Source: Actinoplanes utahensis
Lineage (GTDB): Bacteria > Actinomycetota > Actinomycetes > Mycobacteriales > Micromonosporaceae
Reading direction: 5' to 3'
Length of the DNA stretch: 60,973 bases
NCBI RefSeq assembly: GCF_016862455.1
Contig: NZ_BOMZ01000095.1
Location: 1 to 60,973, forward strand
The translations under genes and the position numbers were made by a program. The notes under the pieces were generated by a model. It was not told the origin of the DNA. It saw only the letters and a program-made list of their open reading frames with translations, and did no database searches. This document shows positions 1-8,191 of this stretch, one piece after another. Position 1 is the first letter of the stretch. Every line of letters begins with the position of its first letter.

Positions 1-2
1 CC

Positions 3-2102
3 GGGGCTGAAGCCGACGGCGCCGCCGGGGCCGGGATCAGGACCAGTGCCACGATCGGGGCCCGGGCTGAAGCCGGCATCGACGCCGAAGTCGGGACCGG
101 CGCGGGGGCCGCGAGCAAGGCTCGAGCACAGGCCAGGATCGGGACTGAAGCGCAGGCCAGGGCCGAGGCCGGGAGCGAGGCTCAAGCGCAGACCGGCGAC
201 GAGGCCGATGCGCCGGCCGTGATCGAGGCAGACGCGCGGGCCGGAGCCGGGGCCGAGAGGCGGAGTGGGGGCGGGACCCGGAGAGGGTGGCTGAGGCGGC
301 CGGGGACGGCGGTGGTGCTGGGGGCGGGTTCGTCACTGGCCGGGATCATGTTGACCGGGGCGGCGGCCTGGCTGCTGGTTCGGGCGTCGTCGTTGCCGCC
401 GGTGCTCAGCCTGTCGGCGGCGGTGGTGCTGGTACGGGGAAGCGCCGTCGCCCGGCCTCTCCTCCGGTACCTGGAGCGGCTGGTGGCGCACGATGTCGCG
501 TTCGCACGGCTGGGGCGGCGGCGGGCCCGTGTCTACGCCGACCTGATCCCGCACGTGCCCGGGCCGCGCCTGCACCGGCGGGGTGATCTTCTCACCCGTC
601 TCGTCGACGATGTGGACGCACGGGTCGACGGGCTGCTCCGAGGCCGGCTGCCGACCGTCGCCGCGGCTGTCACGGCGGGAACCTGTCTGGCCGCGGTGGC
701 GTGGTTCGTTCCGGCGGTCGCGGTTCCGCTGGCGTTCGGGCTGCTGGTCACCGGTGTGCTGGCTCCGGCGGTCGCCGCGTGGCAGGCCGATCGGCAGGAG
801 GCGGCCACGGGTACGGCCCGGGCCGAACTCCGGGACGCCATGGTGGAGACCGTCGACGGGGTCGAGGAGCTGGCCGGCGGCGGTGGCCGTCCGGGCGTAC
901 CCCAGCGGAGAAGCCGCACCCTCGCCGACCTGGAGGCGCGGGCGGCGCGGGCGGCCGGACTCGCCGCGGCGATCGCCCACGTGGGCTGGGGCGTGGCCGT
1001 GGCCGGTGTCGCCGTGATATTGGCGGGTGGGGCGCTGTCCGCGGAATGGAGCGCGGTGGCACTGCTCGGCACGGTCGTCCTCGGCGAGGCGGTCGTCGCC
1101 CTGCCGGAAGCCGCGATCGCCCGCCGCCGGGCCGCCGGCGCGGAACGCCGGGTCGCCACGCTCACCGCCGCCGACGAGCACGATCCCGCGGTCGCCACGG
1201 ACAGGGCCGCCGCCATCGACAAGGGCGCATCTGCTGGCGACAGGGACGCGACCGTCGTCGGCGGGGACGCCGAGATGAACAGGAACCCGTACACCGGCAC
1301 CCGGACGGTGGCGGAAGAAGAAGAGCGGACGGAACCGAGGGCGGGAGAGAAGGAGCGAACCGGTTGGGGGGCGGACGGGACAGAGGGAACCGGTTCGGGG
1401 GCGGCGCCGGTCGGCCGGCGGTCCCGACGGGCCGGAGACGGCCCTGACGAGCAGCCGTGCCGGGTTCACGGCGATCCGGGCGGGCTCGCCGGCGTGCGGG
1501 TCAGTGGGCTCGTGGCCGACTGGGGTCCCGGGCGGGGCGCGGTGCTGGACGGGCTCGATCTGCGGCTTCCGGCAGGGTCACGGACGGCCGTCGTGGGGCG
1601 ATCCGGTTGCGGGAAGTCGACGCTGGCGGCCGTGCTGGCGGGGCTGCTGGAACCGCGGGCCGGAACCGTCCGCTCCGGTGGGAGGACGGTGCTCGTCGGG
1701 GATGAGACGGGGCATGTGTTCGCGTCGACCGTACGGGAGAATCTGCGTCTCGCCGCGCCGACCGCAAGCGATGATCGGCTTCTCGCGGTGTTGCGGCGGG
1801 TCGGGCTGGGTGGGCTGGCGCTGGACACGTGGCTGGGCACCGGCGGCAGCACGATCTCAGGGGGGCAGCGGCGACGGCTCGCGACGGCGCGGGCGCTGCT
1901 GGCCGAGCCGGATCTGCTGATCCTGGACGAGCCGACGGAGGGTCTCGACGAGGCGGGCGCCACGGAGCTGATGGCGGATCTGCTGGACGCGGCCTCCGGT
2001 CGTACCGTGCTGGTTCTCGCTCATCGCCGGGAGGGTCTCGACCTGGTGGACCGGACGCTCGTCCTGGACGGTGGCACGCTGCACGAGCACGGCGGAAGCT
2101 GA
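3..2102 (+). CDS. cydC: Thiol reductant ABC exporter, CydC half (5'-partial, possible CydDC fusion)
   Basis: CydDC exports glutathione/cysteine-type thiols across the membrane and is needed for cytochrome bd assembly. The part from about 290 onward encodes an ABC half-transporter: hydrophobic segments at residues 30-55 (counted from the GTG at 219) and further ones to about 310, then an ATPase with Walker A GRSGCGKST, signature SGGQRRR and Walker B LLILDEPTEG. The frame is open from base 3 with no stop. The first 95 codons are a low-complexity Ala/Glu/Gly/Arg run. The only in-frame start is GTG 219, which has no convincing ribosome site. I therefore read this as the 3' half of a longer gene, either a Streptomyces-type CydD-CydC fusion with this stretch as linker, or a CydC with a long leader. 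A second unusual insert (about residues 320-420, rich in E, R, G, D) separates membrane and ATPase domains. Confidence 0.8.
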   Translation, partial: GAEADGAAGAGIRTSATIGARAEAGIDAEVGTGAGAASKARAQARIGTEAQARAEAGSEAQAQTGDEADAPAVIEADARAGAGAERRSGGGTRRGWLRRPGTAVVLGAGSSLAGIMLTGAAAWLLVRASSLPPVLSLSAAVVLVRGSAVARPLLRYLERLVAHDVAFARLGRRRARVYADLIPHVPGPRLHRRGDLLTRLVDDVDARVDGLLRGRLPTVAAAVTAGTCLAAVAWFVPAVAVPLAFGLLVTGVLAPAVAAWQADRQEAATGTARAELRDAMVETVDGVEELAGGGGRPGVPQRRSRTLADLEARAARAAGLAAAIAHVGWGVAVAGVAVILAGGALSAEWSAVALLGTVVLGEAVVALPEAAIARRRAAGAERRVATLTAADEHDPAVATDRAAAIDKGASAGDRDATVVGGDAEMNRNPYTGTRTVAEEEERTEPRAGEKERTGWGADGTEGTGSGAAPVGRRSRRAGDGPDEQPCRVHGDPGGLAGVRVSGLVADWGPGRGAVLDGLDLRLPAGSRTAVVGRSGCGKSTLAAVLAGLLEPRAGTVRSGGRTVLVGDETGHVFASTVRENLRLAAPTASDDRLLAVLRRVGLGGLALDTWLGTGGSTISGGQRRRLATARALLAEPDLLILDEPTEGLDEAGATELMADLLDAASGRTVLVLAHRREGLDLVDRTLVLDGGTLHEHGGS

Positions 2103-2138
2103 GGCGGGATCGGGCCGGCTGGTGCTACATGTCCGATT

Positions 2139-2152
2139 GGACTGATCGGTCC
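2139..2152. promoter_or_regulatory. Likely TetR operator
   Basis: The 14-bp imperfect palindrome GGACTGATCGGTCC lies 15 bp before the ATG of the TetR gene and just upstream of a possible -10 (TAAAGT, 2155-2160). The -10 ends 7 nt before the ATG, which would give a leaderless or near-leaderless transcript. The position suits autorepression; this is inferred from position and symmetry only. Confidence 0.5.
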
Positions 2153-2167
2153 GTTAAAGTGGCTTTC

Positions 2168-2722
2168 ATGGCACGGACGCCCGCTCCCGGAACCCGGGAC
2201 ACGATCCTGACCGCCGCCGCCGGGCTCTTCTACGAGTACGGCGTCCGCGCCGTCGGCATGGCGCAGGTGGTCGAGGCGGCGGGCTGCGGCAAGAACCTGC
2301 TGTACAAGCATTTTCCCAGCAAAGCGGAGCTGGCGGCGGCATATCTCACTCTCGTCCGCCGGGAACGGGAGCGGGCCGCCGCCGAAGCCCTCCGCTGGTC
2401 GGTGGATCCGGCCGATCGGCTGATCGCCATGGTGAACGAGATCGCCGACATGGTCCGCCGCCCCGGCTACCGGGGTTGCGCCTTCCGTAACTATCTGACC
2501 GAGTTCCCCGGCGAGTCCGACGAGCCGGCCCGGGTCGCGCAGACCTTTCTGGCCGACAGCCGCGCCCAGCTGGATCGCCTGGTCACCGGCATCGGCGGGG
2601 ACGAACTGCTCGCCGACCGGATCTGGTTGATCGTCAACGGCCTGCACTCGGCCCCGCCCACCCAGGCGCAGGTGGCCGTCGACTGGGTCACCGAACTGGT
2701 GCACGCCGCCGCACCCGCCTGA
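2168..2722 (+). CDS. TetR/AcrR family transcriptional regulator
   Basis: A 184-residue one-domain repressor with an N-terminal helix-turn-helix (about residues 10-55, with AAAGLFYEYGVRAVGM and the recognition-helix run CGKNLLYKHFPSKAEL). A ligand-binding domain typical of the TetR fold follows. The start is the ATG at 2168, matching the usual 5-10 residue lead before the helix-turn-helix; in-frame codons upstream overlap the cydC end. The inverted repeat just upstream suggests autoregulation. No obvious target gene is adjacent on either side, so the regulon is unknown. The ligand cannot be deduced. Confidence 0.88.
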   Translation: MARTPAPGTRDTILTAAAGLFYEYGVRAVGMAQVVEAAGCGKNLLYKHFPSKAELAAAYLTLVRRERERAAAEALRWSVDPADRLIAMVNEIADMVRRPGYRGCAFRNYLTEFPGESDEPARVAQTFLADSRAQLDRLVTGIGGDELLADRIWLIVNGLHSAPPTQAQVAVDWVTELVHAAAPA

Positions 2723-2865
2723 CCGGCGCCTACATCCCGGCCAGGGCAGGCGGACGCGAGCACCGCCGCACAGAGCCCGGCTACCGCGGCGAGGAACCAC
2801 GGGGGTACGGCAACCGGCCAGGGTATTCCGGGACCCGTTCTCCCGCATGCATTGCGACCGTCGCG

Positions 2866-2930
2866 GGGGTAGATGCGGCCGGATGCGGGAAGCCGGCACC
2901 GGGGTAGATTCGGCCGGATGAGGGAAGCCG
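2866..2930 (+). repeat. Tandem duplication (2 x 30 bp) covering a gene start
   Basis: Bases 2866-2895 and 2901-2930 are 30-bp copies differing at two positions, separated by GCACC (35-bp period). Both copies carry an ATG in the frame of the following gene, so the duplication offers two possible starts (2873 and 2918). Confidence 0.85.
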
Positions 2931-3313
2931 TCGTCCCCTACGACTGCGCCGACTGCGGCCACGACGCCACCGCGGCGTTCGGCGAGCTTCTCCTCCACGG
3001 CCGTCTCCACTGGTCGCTGTCTCACGCCTGCGCCGCCGGCCCGATCGAGGCGTGCGGCCGGGACGAGTCCCCCACCGGCCTGCGCCAGGCCCTCCTCGAC
3101 CAGTGCGGCACCTACCACCTGCGCCTGCTGTCCGGCGATCACGTCCGGGTGATGAAGGTCCTCCGCGACCGCGGCACCTCGCTGCGGGACATCCCGGCCG
3201 CCGTCGCGGCACTGCGGGACCCCGGGCTGCCGGGCACCGAGGCCGAACTGCGCCTGCTGGCCACCCACCTCGCCGCGATCGGTGCGACCGTGCGGTTGGA
3301 GCGGCCCGGCTGA
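2918..3313 (+). CDS. Hypothetical protein (131 aa)
   Basis: I do not recognise a family. The N-terminus holds a CADCGH motif (residues 9-14), one half of a possible zinc site; further cysteines lie near residues 38, 46 and 63. The rest is predicted helical and contains a GTSLRDIPAAVAALRDPGLPG stretch. The ATG at 2918 is preferred because the protein then begins directly at the conserved-looking core. The alternative ATG at 2873 would add 15 residues read from the first copy of a local duplication. The gene stands alone between a TetR and a MarR gene. Codon use matches its neighbours, so it is probably real. Confidence 0.65.
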   Translation: MREAVVPYDCADCGHDATAAFGELLLHGRLHWSLSHACAAGPIEACGRDESPTGLRQALLDQCGTYHLRLLSGDHVRVMKVLRDRGTSLRDIPAAVAALRDPGLPGTEAELRLLATHLAAIGATVRLERPG

Positions 3314-3473
3314 TCGGGATCGGGCTCGTCGGCGGCGTTGCTGCGCGCGGTGGAGGAGCCGGGCCTGCGGAGTCGCGGATGATCGTCGAGCGCCGGGACG
3401 GCGGCGATCTTCTTTCCGTACGGCTACCGGCCCATCGACCAACTCGTAACGTGGTGGACCCACAGTCTTCGAT

Positions 3474-3492
3474 ATGACATCATCGTTGTCAT
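3474..3492. promoter_or_regulatory. MarR-type operator overlapping a start codon
   Basis: Inverted repeat ATGACA-N7-TGTCAT. Its right half includes the first two bases of the ATG at 3491 of the MarR gene, so a bound dimer would block both transcription and translation initiation. The left half overlaps a possible -10 (TATGAC). Autoregulation is inferred. Confidence 0.6.
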
Positions 3493-4159
3493 GTCAGAGC
3501 GAGGCACGATGCTGTACGAACTCTTGCGCCACGTCCGCCCACTGGTGCTGAACTCGGCCCGGGTCGTCGAGGCGTCCCTGCGCGGCGACGGCCTGAGCGT
3601 GGGCATGCGGGCGGTCCTGGAGATGCTCGCCGAGCGGGGCCCGATGACCGTCCCCGACATCGCCGACCGCCTGGACCTGGCCCGCCAGGGCATTCAGCGG
3701 CACGTCAACGATCTGACCGTCCTGGGCCTCGTCGAGTCCCGCCCGAACCCCGCCCACCGCCGATCCGTCCTGATCGTCACCACCGGCACGGGCGACGCCG
3801 TGTTCACCCGGATCCGCAGCGGCGAACTCGCCCGTCTCGGCGCCATGGCCTCCGAACACAGCGACGAGGAGATCGCCACCGCCGTACGGGTCCTGGCCGC
3901 GCTGAACCGCGACGTCCGCCATCACGCCGCCGCCCTCCGCGAAGCCGGCGAACCACGCGGCGCCACCGAGCCGCACACGGCCACCGATGCCCGCCCCACA
4001 GCCGGACGCGAGGCCACCGAGCCCCGCGGCACCGCCGCACGCGGGACCGCCGATCCCCGCGGGACCGCTCGACACGGGACCGCCGATCCGCGCGGGACTG
4101 CCGACACTCGCGGGACCGCCGCACGCGGGACCGCCGCTTCGCGGGGAGCTGCCGGATGA
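3491..4159 (+). CDS. MarR family transcriptional regulator with repetitive C-terminal tail
   Basis: Residues 1-145 form a winged-helix MarR domain: the helix-turn-helix around PMTVPDIADRLDLARQGIQRHVNDL and the wing SRPNPAHRRSVLIV. The last 65 or so residues are not part of the fold. They are a degenerate repeat of units such as RGTADP and RGTAAR, giving a basic low-complexity tail. The normal MarR length is about 145-150 residues, so this tail is an extension. The stop overlaps the next ATG by 4 bp (ATGA, 4156-4159), so the two genes are coupled and the regulator probably controls the mycothiol-dependent enzyme. The start at 3491 lies inside a palindromic operator. Confidence 0.85.
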   Translation: MSERGTMLYELLRHVRPLVLNSARVVEASLRGDGLSVGMRAVLEMLAERGPMTVPDIADRLDLARQGIQRHVNDLTVLGLVESRPNPAHRRSVLIVTTGTGDAVFTRIRSGELARLGAMASEHSDEEIATAVRVLAALNRDVRHHAAALREAGEPRGATEPHTATDARPTAGREATEPRGTAARGTADPRGTARHGTADPRGTADTRGTAARGTAASRGAAG

Positions 4160-4827
4160 CCGAGATCTACCGGCTGACCAGCGAGAACCGGCTGATGATC
4201 GCCGACTTCATGGAGGGACTCGACGACGCTGCCTGGCAGACGCCGACCCTGTGCGACGGCTGGACGGTCCAGCACATGGCGGCCCACTTCGTCCAGCCGA
4301 TGCTTGTCGGGTTCGGCCGGTTCTTCCTGGCCGCGCTGCGCTACCGCGGCGACACCGACCGCACCGTCGACCACTTCACCCGCCGGCTCGCCCGCCACCC
4401 CCGCACCGAGTTGATCGCCCTGCTCCGGCAGCACGCGGACGACCGCGTCGATCCGCCCCGGGTCGGCCCGATGGGCCCGTTCGCCGAGACGTGCGTGCAT
4501 CTGCGCGACATCGCCCGCCCGCTCGGCTCTCCCGCCGACGTGCCGTCCGAGCACTGGCGCATCCTGCTGGACTACCTGGTCTCGCCCGCGGCCGCCCCGG
4601 CGCTGGCCCCGCCCGGCCGCCTCGACGGCCTGCGCCTGACCGCCACCGACGCCGACTGGTCCACCGGCGACGGCGCGCTGATCACCGGCCCGGCCGAGGC
4701 CCTGGGCATGGCCGCCACCGGCCGCGCCGCCGCTCTCCCCGACCTGTCCGGCCCCGGCCTCCCTCTTCTCACCGCCCGCCTCTGCACGGCTCAGGCTGAT
4801 CACGGGAGAACTCGCCCCCTGAACTGA
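4156..4827 (+). CDS. Maleylpyruvate isomerase family mycothiol-dependent enzyme
   Basis: A DinB/MDMPI four-helix-bundle protein (223 aa). Members use mycothiol, the actinobacterial thiol, as cofactor or co-substrate in isomerisation or detoxification. The diagnostic N-terminal region is present: a helix around LTSENRLMIADFMEG, then TLCDGWTVQHMAAHF (about residues 32-46) with the metal-ligand histidine. A second conserved patch is CVHLRDIARPLG (about residues 115-126). It is translationally coupled to the upstream MarR gene by an ATGA overlap, as expected for a redox- or electrophile-responsive pair. The exact substrate is unknown. Confidence 0.85.
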   Translation: MTEIYRLTSENRLMIADFMEGLDDAAWQTPTLCDGWTVQHMAAHFVQPMLVGFGRFFLAALRYRGDTDRTVDHFTRRLARHPRTELIALLRQHADDRVDPPRVGPMGPFAETCVHLRDIARPLGSPADVPSEHWRILLDYLVSPAAAPALAPPGRLDGLRLTATDADWSTGDGALITGPAEALGMAATGRAAALPDLSGPGLPLLTARLCTAQADHGRTRPLN

Positions 4828-5001
4828 ACAGGGTGGAGTCCGGCCGACCGGACGGCGCGAAGGCCTGGCGGCTCGCGATCGCCGGGCTGCGCGGGGGTCC
4901 TCGACCCGCCGTAGGAGGAACGGACTGCCCGACAACCCCGGGTCGGCTCGCCCGGCGTTTTCGGTTCAGCGGGGCTGGCCGGGGATTCCTACGCTGGCGG
5001 C

Positions 5002-5724
5002 ATGCAGTTCACGGAGATGAGCGTCACTGGATTCCGGACGTCGGTGACCGTCTTCCGGCGGGGTGCCGCCGGGCTGCGGTGGGTTCTGATTCCGACGATC
5101 CATCTGGGGCACGCGGACTACTACTGGGCGATCTGGCAGCGGCTGCGGTCCTGTCAGGCGGTGATCGCCGAGACGTGGGACGGGCCCAGCTCGACCGGGT
5201 TGCTGTATGCGCGGGCGCTGCGCCTGGCCCGGCAGCGGGCCGGCCGGGACCTGGTGAATCAGGACATCGACTACGGCTCGCTGGGCGTGCCGGTGATCTT
5301 CCCGGACGCCTATCTGGCGCCGGACGCCGGCCCGGATCGGCGGATGTCCGACGAGGAGCGGGTCAGCGTGGCCGTGCTGACGCCGCTGATGGCGCTGCAC
5401 ATGGCGCTGACCGGGGACGGCGACTGGCTGGGCGGCACGAACCTGGAGGTCACCGACAGCACCGTGTACGAGCGGGACGAGGAGACGATCAAGCGGGACG
5501 AGTTGCTGCTCGGGGTGATCCGGGAGATCGACGGCGAGTTCGCGGGCGAGGACATGGAGGTGGCGATCGTCTTCGGGGCGGCGCACATGCCGATCGTGGT
5601 GCGGGAGCTGGCGGGCCGGATGGGTTACCGGGTGATGCCGGGGGCGCGGTGGCTGACCGCCATCGACTTCGACGAGCCGCGATACATGGGCAGGCCACCG
5701 TTGGACGGCTGGATGGACTGGTGA
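5002..5724 (+). CDS. TraB/GumN-like hypothetical protein
   Basis: A 240-residue soluble protein with the layout of the TraB/GumN/EreA-like superfamily. An early strand with a histidine (LIPTIHLGHADYY, residues 28-40) is followed by AVIAETWDG (about 52-60), and near the C-terminus lies VAIVFGAAHMPIVVREL (about 188-204), the second family histidine motif. Such proteins are thought to be metal-dependent peptidases or hydrolases, but the function here is inferred only from the motif pattern. ATG 5002 follows a TACGCT hexamer (4990-4995) by 6 nt, suggesting a leaderless mRNA. It converges on the minus-strand heptose operon with a 7-bp gap. Confidence 0.65.
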   Translation: MQFTEMSVTGFRTSVTVFRRGAAGLRWVLIPTIHLGHADYYWAIWQRLRSCQAVIAETWDGPSSTGLLYARALRLARQRAGRDLVNQDIDYGSLGVPVIFPDAYLAPDAGPDRRMSDEERVSVAVLTPLMALHMALTGDGDWLGGTNLEVTDSTVYERDEETIKRDELLLGVIREIDGEFAGEDMEVAIVFGAAHMPIVVRELAGRMGYRVMPGARWLTAIDFDEPRYMGRPPLDGWMDW

Positions 5725-5731
5725 GGCCGGC

Positions 5732-6283
5732 TCAGCGGAACTCGCGCAGGTCCAGGGCGTAGAGCAGCCGGTCGTAGCGGGCGTCGCCGACGGCGACGAA
5801 GTTCTCCAGCCGGCCGTACTGGTGGAAGCCGACCTTCTTGTAGAGGGCGGCGGCGGCGCTGTTGTCGCCGCGCAGGTCCAGGGTGAGCACTTCGACGCGG
5901 TGGCGCAGCGCGGCGGCGATCAGGGTGGAGAGCAGGGTCCGGCCCAGGCCGCGGCCCTGTGCGGCCGGGTCGACGGCGAGTCTCTCCAGGTCGGCGTGCG
6001 GCCGGTGGGTGGGCCGCTGGTGCCGCCGCCAGTAGCCGAACCCGGCCACCCGCTCCTCGCCGCCGGCGCCGAACCGCACGGCGACGGCCATCGCCGCGTC
6101 CCCGGCCGGGATCCCGGCGGTGATCGTGACGAGCAGATCCCGGATCTCCGGCACCTCGGGCGGTTGCAGCCAGCCCAGGGCGGCCCCGTCGGCGACCAGT
6201 TCGCGCGTCAGCGAGGCGATCCCGAGGATCTCTTGTTCGCCCGGCCCGCCGGAGCCGGTCAGCCGGACCTCCCAGTCACCCAT
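5732..6283 (-). CDS. GNAT family N-acetyltransferase
   Basis: A 183-residue acetyl-CoA-dependent acyltransferase. Motif A of the GNAT fold is clear: LERLAVDPAAQGRGLGRTLL (about residues 99-118) with the acetyl-CoA pyrophosphate loop QGRGLG. Downstream, NSAAAALYKKVGFHQYG is the usual motif B tyrosine/glycine region. The ATG at 6283 is 8 nt downstream of the topoisomerase IB stop, so the gene is the last member of the minus-strand heptose operon. Substrate unknown; acetylation of an amino-sugar product of the operon is possible but so is a housekeeping role. Confidence 0.87.
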   Translation of the reverse strand: MGDWEVRLTGSGGPGEQEILGIASLTRELVADGAALGWLQPPEVPEIRDLLVTITAGIPAGDAAMAVAVRFGAGGEERVAGFGYWRRHQRPTHRPHADLERLAVDPAAQGRGLGRTLLSTLIAAALRHRVEVLTLDLRGDNSAAAALYKKVGFHQYGRLENFVAVGDARYDRLLYALDLREFR

Positions 6284-6291
6284 CCGCCCAG

Positions 6292-7281
6292 TCAAGCAGA
6301 GTCGTCGGTGAGCAGGTCGATGACGGCCTCTTCGGAGGCGGCGGGCGCCGGCGGTTCGATCACCTCCCCTTCGGCGTAGGACTCGAGGACGCGGGGGTCG
6401 ACGTACGATTTCCGCGCCACCGTCGGGGTGTTGCCGAGCAGATCCGCGACTTCCCGCATGGCGTGCGCGACGGCCTTGCGGCGTTTCGTCTCGGTCGGCT
6501 GCGGCCCGGCCTCGGCGAGGGATTCGGCGGCTTTCACGGTGCCGTGCCAGGTACGGAAGTCCTTCGCGGTCATCTGCTCGCCGCTGATCTCCCGCAGATA
6601 GTCGTTGACGGTTCCGGCCCGGATCTCCTGCCACCGGTGCCGGGTCGCGTCCCAGTACGCGAACAGCCGCTCCTCGCCGCGCCGCCGCCGTTTCAGGTCG
6701 CGCAGCACCGCGCACACCTCCCCGTCGCCGACGGTCGCCGCGTGCTCGACCCCGGACTTGCCGCGGAACTCCAGCAGCACACATCCACCGCGGGAACGCA
6801 CGTGGGCGGGCCGCAGCGTGGACAGGCCGAACGTCGGATCCTCCTCGCGGGCCGCCGACTCCTCCCCGCCGACCCGGAACATGCCCATGTCGAGCAGCGC
6901 GACGATCGCGGCGAGGACCCGTTCCCGGTGGAGACCGCGGCCGGTCAGGTCGGCGTGGATCCGGTCGCGGACGGCCGGCAGATGTTCGCCGACCTCGAGG
7001 GCGTGGTCGAACTTGGCGCGGTCCTGCTGTTCACGCCACGCCCGGTGGTAGAGGTACTGCTTGCGCCCGGCCGCGTCGATCCCGGTGGCCTGGATGTGGC
7101 CGCGCGGGTCCGGCGAGATCCACACGTCCCGCCAGGCGGGCGGGATGATCAGGTCCTTGACCCGCTGGATCTCGTCGTCGTCGTGCAGCGGCTCGCCGTC
7201 CACGCCGAGATAGCTGAATCCTTTTCCGGCCGGGCGCCGGGAGTAGCCGGCCTTGCGCAGGTCAGTGCGCCGCAGCCGCAT
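6292..7281 (-). CDS. DNA topoisomerase IB
   Basis: A eukaryote/poxvirus-type swivel topoisomerase of 329 residues that relaxes supercoils through a 3'-phosphotyrosine intermediate. The active-site set is visible: an Arg in MFRVGGEE (about 136), Lys in EFRGKSG (about 175), His in FRTWHGT (about 246) and the nucleophile Tyr in ARKSYVDPRV (about 293). The length fits the bacterial TopIB family. The ATG at 7281 overlaps the end of the upstream GT9 gene by 20 bp, making it part of a sugar-biosynthesis operon, an odd place for a DNA enzyme. It may simply be carried along on the transcript. Confidence 0.92.
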   Translation of the reverse strand: MRLRRTDLRKAGYSRRPAGKGFSYLGVDGEPLHDDDEIQRVKDLIIPPAWRDVWISPDPRGHIQATGIDAAGRKQYLYHRAWREQQDRAKFDHALEVGEHLPAVRDRIHADLTGRGLHRERVLAAIVALLDMGMFRVGGEESAAREEDPTFGLSTLRPAHVRSRGGCVLLEFRGKSGVEHAATVGDGEVCAVLRDLKRRRRGEERLFAYWDATRHRWQEIRAGTVNDYLREISGEQMTAKDFRTWHGTVKAAESLAEAGPQPTETKRRKAVAHAMREVADLLGNTPTVARKSYVDPRVLESYAEGEVIEPPAPAASEEAVIDLLTDDSA

Positions 7282-8191
7282 GGTGCACCCGTTCGGCCGC
7301 CGCCAGGACCTCGTCCTCCCCGATGGCGAGGAGGGCGGGATGGACCGGGCCCGGCAGGTCCCCCCGCTCGCTGCTGGTCCCGTGCCAGAGCGCGTGATGG
7401 TACGGACGGTCCGCGGGCGGTCCCCACCGCGCGGGGGAGACCGGCCCGAACAGGACGACCGACGGCGTGCGGTAGGCCGTGGCGAGGTGGGCGATGCCGG
7501 TGTCGCCGCTGATCACCAGCCGTGCCCCGGCCACCAGGGCCGCCAGTTCCGCCAGGCCGGTGCGCGGGACGTCGTCCGCGGTCAGGCCGGCGAGTTCGGC
7601 CACCCGTACCGCCAGATCCCGCTCGGCGGCGGAACCGGTGATCAGCACGCGGTGGCCGGCCGACCGCAACCGTCGTGCGACGGCCGCGTAGCGGTCCGGA
7701 GGCCAGCGCCGGGCCGGGGACTTCGCACCCGGATGGATGATCGTCACCCCCTGCGGCACGTCCACGTCCGGGATCCCCAGATCGAGATCTTCTTCCGAGC
7801 ACGGTACGCCGTAGTAGCGCACCAGCCGGCACCATCGCCGCACCTCGTGCTCGTCGTCGTGCCAGCCGGGACCGTCGTGATGGCCGGCCGGCGCGCTGGC
7901 GAACCCCCACAGCGCGCCCGGCCGCAGCGCCTGCAGCCGCCGATGCGACTCCGGGCCGGAACCGTGCAGGTTGACCGCGAGCCGCGGCATCGCCGGCGCC
8001 GTGTCCAGGGGTTCCAGTTCGGACGCCGGAACGATCCGGTCGATACCGCCGATCGCCGTGATCAGCGGGGTGAGCCAGGTGGGGGCGGCCAGGCTCAGCG
8101 TCTCGCCGGGGAAGGCGGCGCGGAGCCCGCGCAGGGCGGGCGCCGCGGTCGCCAGGTCTCCCACGCCGAGCGCGCGCAGGACGAGGATCAC
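7262..8191 (-). CDS. Glycosyltransferase family 9 (heptosyltransferase-like)
   Basis: A GT-B fold glycosyltransferase (309 aa) of the heptosyltransferase family, which moves ADP-heptose onto an acceptor. It opens with ILVLRALGVGDLATAAPALR (the GT9 N-terminal loop), then IIHPGAKSPARRWP around the middle and VISGDTGIAHLATAYRTPSVVLFGP in the C-terminal donor-binding half. The GTG at 8191 is chosen because it puts the ILVLRALG strand at residue 2 and forms a GTGA 4-bp overlap with the stop of the SDR gene. A start further upstream would add an Arg/Gly-rich run unlike the family. Acceptor unknown. Confidence 0.88.
   Translation of the reverse strand: MILVLRALGVGDLATAAPALRGLRAAFPGETLSLAAPTWLTPLITAIGGIDRIVPASELEPLDTAPAMPRLAVNLHGSGPESHRRLQALRPGALWGFASAPAGHHDGPGWHDDEHEVRRWCRLVRYYGVPCSEEDLDLGIPDVDVPQGVTIIHPGAKSPARRWPPDRYAAVARRLRSAGHRVLITGSAAERDLAVRVAELAGLTADDVPRTGLAELAALVAGARLVISGDTGIAHLATAYRTPSVVLFGPVSPARWGPPADRPYHHALWHGTSSERGDLPGPVHPALLAIGEDEVLAAAERVHHAAAAH

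Noticed and set aside
3314..3473. Short gene between the hypothetical and MarR
   Set aside because: Fragments such as AALLRAVEEPGLRS and FPYGYRPIDQLVTWW appear in one frame but a stop divides them and there is no start. It may be a decayed remnant, too weak to annotate.
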